Below, in pieces: positions 51,901-60,900 of a stretch of 64,000 nt of DNA; the stretch's first letter is position 1; every line of letters begins with the position of its first letter. The stretch comes from Ridgeia piscesae (taxonomy: Eukaryota > Annelida > Polychaeta > Sabellida > Siboglinidae), in the NCBI GenBank assembly GCA_025642075.2, contig JAODUO010000467.1, forward strand, positions 122,501-186,500. Reading direction: 5' to 3'. The translations under genes and the position numbers were made by a program. The notes below the pieces were generated by a model, which saw only the letters and a list, made by a program, of their open reading frames with translations, ran no database searches and was not told the origin of the DNA.

Positions 51901-54900
51901 GCCTTCGTAGTGGTTGTGCTCTGTACAGTGGTTTCCGCAGCTGGATAGAACAACGATCATGCATAACAGGAAACTTTGTGAAGTTGCTAAAATATAAATT
52001 AACACTTTATACAGGAGTAATCATATGTTGTACTGTAGAGTTATTCTTCTAATGCAACTGGTAATTTTGTATTGTATACCAAACATAAAATACAACAATA
52101 CGATTCAGGGTTGGGGTGTCACATGGTTTATAGATATTGCAACATGTTAGCATAAGTTGGTGCATCTGTGATGAGAAATATATGAGGTGGTGTACGCTGG
52201 CAATAAAATAAGTCTGTTTGTTCATGCTTTGCTAATTGTTCATTAAATTCTTTCATTTTATATGTTCACGTTGGTGAAGAGTACGTAGCAGTGAGCTACC
52301 ACCAGACCACTCCTACCAACAATTCCAATTACACTGCCATGGAAATGACAACATGTGTATTGACGATAGATTGTCCTTCCACAGATGCTATAGTTGCAGC
52401 GATTCTATGACACTCAACACAAATAAACGTGTGAACTCACCAACTGTTGTTTGTTCTGTTGTTGATTGTTTTGCTGTTGTCTGTATCATTGTTGAATGTT
52501 TTGCTGTTGTCTGTACCATTGTTGATTGTCTTGCTGTTGTCTGTACCATTGTTGATTGTCTTGTTGAATGTTGACTTGCTGTTGTCACAGGGAATGTCAC
52601 GGGCTTGTTCTGTGTCAACTCCTCTGTGTCCAGTCTACACTGTAGTGGACATGGGTCTGTCAAAATGACCATAACGCTCGATCATTTACAGTTTCAGTCG
52701 TCCCTGGTTACTACTCACAACTGACCACCAGCGTCAGTAAATGATCACCTGTCAGAACATATATATCAGAAATGCTTCAGTGGAATGTGATTCCCAACAG
52801 TGTCCTTGGCCAGTACGCTCACAGCCCCCAAAGCTGAGTTGAGGGTTGGATGATAAAAATATGTAAATCACTAAATGTCTTTACATCAAACATCCAATAT
52901 AGAATAATCTCCATAACACACGACATGACTGTAGTGCATACTGTTAGCCGTGGATATTACTTTTTATTTTATGAACTTCTTTCTATTGTGGTGTACATAG
53001 TATGTTACTAACTACTCTGATGGGAGCTGGTATTCTATTTGCATATAAGTACGACATACCTGGCCACTCTGTGGAGCGCAGTGGCACCGTTGATAGAAAC
53101 ACTCAACATTCAACCCGGGTTTGAATCCTGTGTCGTCATGTTGAACCTTGTTTCATACACTTTTAGTTTCATACACTTTACATTGCTCCAGTTTACTTAG
53201 CTGAATGAGTACCTGGTGGTGGGTGACCAGTACTAGCCACCACCACTGGACAGTGGTGGGTGACCAGTACTAGCCACCACCACTGGACAGTGGTGGGTGA
53301 CCAGTACTAGCCACCACCACTGGACAGTGGTGGGTGACCAGTACTAGCCACCACCACTGGACAGTGGTGGGTGACCAGTACTAGCCACCACCACTGGACA
53401 GTGGTGGGTGACCAGTACTAGCCACCACCACTGGACAGTGGTGGGTGACCAGTACTAGCCACCACCACTGGACAGTGGTGGGTGACCAGTACTAGCCACC
53501 ACCACTGGACAGTGGTGGGTGACCAGTACTAGCCACCACCACTGGACAGTGGGGGGTGACCAGTACTAGCCACCACCACTGGACAGTGGTGGGTGACCAG
53601 TACTAGCCACCACCACTGGACAGTGGGGGGTGACCAGTACTAGCCACCACCACTGGACACAGCCTTCACTAATTAATTGCGTGGCTGGATGATTCTCAGA
53701 GAAGGCGAGACGGTGTTTGACTGAACAGGTCTGCCAGGGAATAAAGTACAAAGGCCTGGCTATTGCATTACATAATAACTTACACTTAAGAACTTTTTAC
53801 CATACCTGAGAGTTTGTATCCTGGCTTCGTGCACTGGAACTGAACCAGTGAGTGAACTGGGAACTTGTCTGGTCTCTCCACCATCATGCCGTGTGCTGGG
53901 TCAGTGAGAGTCTCACAGCCAGGGGTAGCTGAAGCACAACACAACACAACAGTCTACAGAGTCTCACAGCCAGGGGTAGCTGAAGCACAACACAACACAA
54001 CAGTCTACAGAGTCTCACAGCCAGGGGTAGCTGAAACACAACACGACACAACAGTCTACAGAGTCTCACAGCCAGGGGTAGCTGAAGCACAACACAACAC
54101 AACAGTCTACAGAGTCTCACAGCCAGGGGTAGCTGAAGCACAACACAACACAACAGTCTACAGAGTCTCACAGCCAGGGGTAGCTGAAGCACAACACAAC
54201 ACAACAGTCTACAGAGTCTCACAGCCAGGGGTAGCTGAAACACAACACGACACAACAGTCTACAGAGTCTCACAGCCAGGGGTAGCTGAAGCACAACACA
54301 ACACAACAGTCTACAGAGTCTCACAGCCAGGGGTAGCTGAAGCACAACACAACACAACAGTCTACAGAGTCTCACAGCCAGGGGTAGCTGAAACACAACA
54401 CGACACAACAGTCTACAGAGTCTCACAGCCAGGGGTAGCTGAAGCACAACACGACACAACAGTCTACAGAGTCTCACAGCCAGGGGTAGCTGAAGCACAA
54501 CACAACACAACAGTCTACAGAGTCTCACAGCCAGGGGTAGCTGAAGCACAACACAACACACCACACCACACCACACCACACCACACCACACCACACCACA
54601 CCACACCACAACACACCACACCACACCACACCACAACACACCACACCACACCACAACACAACACAACACAACACAACACAACACAACACAACACAACACA
54701 ACACAACACAACACAACACAACACATCTTCATCAGCCAGCTAGCCAATACTAGCTTAGACAACTTCTCCTTATAGTAGAAGATTTCACTGATTATCAGTG
54801 TTGAGTCTAGCTGGCATGCTTAATGGTCTCAGTCCTTTTTCTGTGCAATGCTCATAAGTGATTTACCCATACAAGAAACACTGTCCATCAAGCATTGATG

Positions 54901-57900
54901 CTTCTGTATGACTATGGTATTTAAACCTGGATTTTTGGTCAAAACTTATACGTTGCTGTACACCCCGGATACACTGTGCCGATGACACTGCAGCAAAGCA
55001 CATAGTATTCCAACAGGAGAAAGCTGTATATGACGTTATTAAAATATGACATCTCATGCTCTGTTCATACTCTCAAACTCACCCCTGCAGATGGCGCCAT
55101 CTGGCTTCCACAGCCGGTCCGCTGAGCAGGTACGTGTTCTTGCGCCCAACAGGTCATGCCCTGGCCTACAGAAGACCATCACTGTGGCACCAAATGACGT
55201 ATCATTGCCCTCTATGTAGCCATTTTCTGGCACTGTGGGTGGATCACACTGCACAGCTGGAAGCACAAACAAATCTGTGTTAATATGGGGAGGGGGTAAT
55301 TTATCTTCTTGGGTGATGTAACTATTAAATTATATTAAAGCAATTATCACTACAGGTATACTGTACCAATTTACAACAAAGCCATTTATGGAATAAATAC
55401 AGCTTGCTTAATTCCTAGAAATAACACATTCTGGTAATTATGTTTATGATACACAGTAGTCACATTATAAATAACTATAAACAGTACTATTTTTTACTTA
55501 GTGACCGAACAATTACAGAAATCATAAAAACGTTGCATATCAAATACATGAGATTATATACAACATGTGGCAAAAACAGGAAACTAAGTCTACGTTCCTA
55601 AATAACAGCACTAACTCGTAATTAAATAAACATTACTAGGAACATTCCAGCACACGATATCCTAAAAAAATTCATCTACTCCGATGATTTCACACAACGT
55701 ACGTTTGCATGTGGGCGCCATGCCGGACCAGCGGTAGAGGAAGACGGCGTCGGGTCGGTAGGCCATGCACTCGCGCACTGAGGAGCCAAGCAGTGTGTAG
55801 CCAATGTCACAGTTGTACCTGGCCACACTGCCCAGAGAGAGGCTGGTGGACAACTGGACAGTGCCATGACTCAACCTCCCGATCTCTTCACACTGGGCAG
55901 CTGCAACGACAGAACACACGGTGGACACAAGGACAGCTGTCCAACAGTCACAGGCAGTGTCAGTATGCTAGAGCTCAAAAGTTGGAGGTCAGCAGAGGAC
56001 TCTCAAGTTTGTTCCGTTGGTCATCCTACGCGAAATTTGGTGGTCCAAATAATTTTTTTTTAAATATAAACAACATTCCCACCCTAAACTTTTGCAATGC
56101 CTTGTTCTGATGACAACTCTTGCACAGTCAAGATTATGCCTACTGATTATTGTTGAGCTCAGATTGTCATTACTGTACGTCCTGTAGAAGTTTATTATTG
56201 CCATTTTTATTAGTATATTATTGTAATAACTATTACCACTATTCCCATGTCCTTCCCCATACACTTACAGGTGCATTGTGGGATAGCCGCAGACCAGCGC
56301 CCTGATGACAGACACTCCACCTGCTGGGAGTTGTTGGTCATGTAGCCGTAGTCACACACAATGTCCAGCCGACTGCCAAACGTATAGTGACCTCCTGTCT
56401 GGGGACTTGTTGACCCAAACACTGACCCGTGTGTGACCATGACAGCCGGACACAGCACAGCTGAAATAAACACATGAAAAAACATGTTGAGATAATAAGC
56501 AAAACTCAAGTGTTCCGTCGTGCTGCTGCAGTCAATTGAAGTTTACCCACTTTTATGTTTCAGCAACTACTGCCGGATTCGGCAGTTCACTAATTTATTC
56601 TCTCCACATCATGAACATTTTCATCAACATGAATGATGCTGTGGTTTTTTTATGTACTGAAATATAACTAAAGGATGCCTAGTGCATAATTATTTAAAAT
56701 AAAAATTTACCAGGATGACAAATATTCCATAAAACATTCACTGCAGACACTCAAATCTATATTTGCATTCGTTATACCCAGATCATCATTTCCGTGTCAA
56801 GCACATGGCACATGTAACTAACCACAAAGCCGCTTAACTTACGAAAGTCAAACTACTGATAGTAAAGAATACGCAGCACACTTACGGACACAAGAGTGGT
56901 TGGCAACGAGGGTGGCATGTTTACCCTCAAACAGGTTGTACCCAGTAGGGCAGGAACACATGTAACCACCCTCCGTGTTGTTGCAAATCTTCTCACACCC
57001 ACTGGTTCCCAGTGAACATTCGTCTATATCTACAGAAAGAAGTTCATTAATTAATCATAAACTTGCCAGAAATACGTAACTCCTGTCACCTTCCCTCAAA
57101 CCACAGGGTTTCTATCATTATTCTGGGAAGGAATTTTGGGGTCACAATTTGTTCTCCCTTTTGTAAATAGCGCTTAGTTAAGTTTCATTGAATCAACTGT
57201 AGAAAGATATATTTCTAGTATTTTGATGGTTAGTAACTGGCTACGGTGTTTTTTCTCTTTATGGTCTATTTTCCTTGTCATAAGAATGCTTACCTTAGGC
57301 TGCTCTCTAGTGGAATTAGTCATATAACCGGAAACACAAACATTATTCTGGCATGTCTAACATGATCCTAATGACAACTTAAAGAAAGTGTATTCTGTAA
57401 GATTTGATCAACCTCTGAGCAAAATCCCCAACTTTCCATATGCAAGATTATACATTTGCAAATCATTTCAAATACCAAGCACCCTGGCAATGATCACCTT
57501 CGGTGCCAGCACAGAAAGGTCAGCTTGGCATAAATGTTCTGAAAAAGACTGACTAGTAGAATATGAGACCTCATAAGATCATGACGTTGTTACCACAATA
57601 CATGTATACAGACTAGCGAAGTGTTGGAAACGACTACAACTAGAAGTATGAATCCTATTTCTAATAACAAAAAAAAGTAAATTTATTAACCGTGACAAAG
57701 CATCATACCTTTACAGGTGTGAAGACTCTTATCAGGGGATGCATACCCAGGCAGGCAGTCACACCTGTAGTCACCTGGCAGGTTGACGCAGGTGTGCTTC
57801 AGACACACGTTCGTCTGACATTCATCAACATCTGGAAGATAACGAGAACTCATTAGTATGGACAATTTGTAAATTATATGTCAGAGTAACCACTAATGAA

Positions 57901-60900
57901 TGCTAGGTATATTTCTTACTTCTGGAGTATTTACGAAGAAACTACTTTTTACCTCCCCCACTATGTTTGCTACACATTTACCTGTGCAGTCAAGACTGTC
58001 ATTCCAATGACCTGCGTCCAGACACTTGACGCTGTATGTGTGTCCGTAGCCTGCATCACATGTGACTGTCACCTCAGCACCAGCTCCAACTGGGTTGACG
58101 TCTCTTACCGAACCGTGCAAAATGGTTGCTGGCACTGTACAGGTGACAGCTAGAAACAAATGCCAAATGCCAGGTAACTAATTGTACATCAAAGCTGAAA
58201 CTATACATCATCACTGCCCAACCATGTTAGACTTTCAAGGATCAATATTATTGCAATTCATTTAGTAATACATCATGATATACATAGAAGACATGCATTC
58301 AAGGATTGACAGTATACTGCCACTGAATTACATGTTTAACAAACCCAAGATGCATCAACACTACAAAGTGGAATTATGCATTTATAAATGGTAAGTTCAA
58401 AGTCACTCCAACAGACAGCATCGGTCAAATTGGGAACATATTTAGAATCAAGATAGCATGAAGACATATTATTAAAGTTATGTCTACATTTTTTGTATTT
58501 AACATGACTACCAACACCACCCAGAGAATTAATTCTTGATGGCAAGTGGAAAGGAATCCTTCTGGTATATCAAGCCGTTCTTCTCAGGTATGTGTCGAGA
58601 TTATTTTTATACATATTCACATTATTCATATACACATATCCACACTACTAACATCTACACAATCACCAGATAATCTGCTTCATTCATTTACGGTCCTTTG
58701 TGTAAATATGGATGCCATCTCGTTTACAGTTCCTGGTACCTAGTACTACCTACTCCCTCCCCCAAAGACCTGTATCTGCTGTGACATAGTGAAGGACACT
58801 CACCTGTACAGGTGGGCAGTGGAGCTGACCAGTTGCCGTGCTCCGTGCAGAACAGGACCTTGTCCCCGTCCAGGTGAAAGCCTGTGTCACAGCTAAACCT
58901 GACCTGTGTTCCCAGAACCAGCTGGACACTGGTCAACGAGATGCTTCCATGGGTGGGACTGCTTACTACCGGACAGGTCACCACTGCAAGCAGAACACAC
59001 ACGTAAGTACCGGCCAACTGAGTCATGCAGGTGGTCTCAGACAGTCTGGGCAGGAAGTTACAGTTGTCATGCAGGTGGTCTCAGACAGTCTGGGCAGGAA
59101 GTTACAGTTGTCCTACAAGTGGTCGTTGACTCTTGACTGTTAATTCCAACCTCAGTTGTATAAGTTCTAATATGGCAGACCTGTTTATCCCAACCTCGTC
59201 CCTCCTTATCCCAACCATAAGCCCCTTTATTCAAACCACAGATTTGTTTATTCTAACTTCAGATGTATTATCCCAACCATAAACTTAATTATTCCAACCA
59301 CAGGCCCATTTATTCCTAGTCACAGTGACTTATTCCAGTTTCAGACCTATTTACTCCAATTTCAAACCCATTCAGTCCACCCATAAACCTGTTTATTCCA
59401 ATGGCTGGCTTGTTTATTCTGGTCCATTTATTCACGAATCGGATCATTAAAAATTGTATTCCATTATCTGGCCTGTCATCCCACTGTTTATTTCAACATC
59501 GGGTGTAGTGTCTCATTCTGCACAAAGGGTTCTCTTAAATACTGTTCAGTGGGAAGAGGAAGCGACACTTACACGAGCAGTGGGGCAGGGGGAACCAACA
59601 GGGCACCCCACTACACAGTCCACACACCGTGGTACTTCTCATCAGAAGGCGGTATCCCATCATGCATTTGAACGTCACAACAGCACCGAATTCAAGGCCT
59701 GTGTGTTTCAGTTTTATGCCGTGCGTCACCATGGCGTTGGTGGGAACTGCACATCTGACCGCTGAAACAACGCATCAGTTCCACAGCTGTGTGTGTATAA
59801 AGTGTTTTTAAACATGTTCAAGACAGATATTTAACCTTGCTTCACCAGAGTCCACCCACATAAGCAGTCACAGTTCTCGGAGGAGGACATTGTTTACCTG
59901 TCTGTGCATTTATGTTTTGGAAAATGTTAATAGTTGTAACGAGAAACACAAATTTAGATGTCTAGTTTGTTAAAGAAACTCAGCTTCGGATTATATACAA
60001 ATACTGTGGATTACAACCCACAAACCTCTGTGACATTCCAACTGTCTTATTACAACTAATAAAGCCATTCCTAAATTATTTTGACTTTACAGCCTCACAA
60101 ATGGATATGCATATACCATATTATATAGACATAACAAACAGGAAATTACCACACATGTGCGAATTATGGATAGGTATAGCTGTTTCTACATTATAACTTC
60201 AATGTAAATGCCAGAGCTGAAACAGGCATTAAGCTAAGACTTTCTCAGTGGCCACACCAACTCTGTTAGTGGGAAATCAGCTGGAAATATTAGTTTTAAT
60301 TACCATGCTGAGTAAGAACAATTAAACAACAGAACAATGTCAGAGTTGTGATCTGACTTACGTATACAGGAAGGCGGGGCGGAGAGCCATTTGCCTCTTG
60401 AGCCACACACCCTCTTGACCACTCCCTTCAAGTGATAGCCATCCCTGCATCCGTACACTACACTGTCTCCATATGGCACAGGAAGATCTGAGTCGACTGT
60501 AGCATGCTGGGGCAGGGGTAAAACTGAGGGGCAATCTGAAACACAAATACGTGTAAATTGTTATCTTACTCTAGACTGTCTGAATACCCTAATTCTGCAA
60601 GTAGAATTTTCTTTAAATTTGTTATTGTAGATCTATGTGCTGACATACAACTGCTTGTAAGTGTCGTGAAATAAAAATTAAGTTTCCATTTCTTTGCTCT
60701 ATGCACATGCTATGTAGAATAAGTTATTTATTGGATACAAATTTATGTTGGTTTTTCATCTGTGATCAGTTATTTCTTTGGCTTTCATTAACAACAGGAT
60801 ATTGGAGCACTGAATTTATTAGTATTTATAACTTATTTGTTGGTTAAAATAAATATCCAGAAAACATGTTTATATAATTATGTTAACCTATCCAGTATTA

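Noticed and set aside
53884..54762. 292-codon open frames on both strands across the 51-bp array
   Set aside because: The minus frame (QLPLAVRL…) is not the frame of exon 13, which reads TPGCETLTD. The plus frame is repeat only.
59454..59811. Plus-strand open frames opposite the Sushi exon at 59573-59761
   Set aside because: Antisense shadows of exon 5 with no domain signature.
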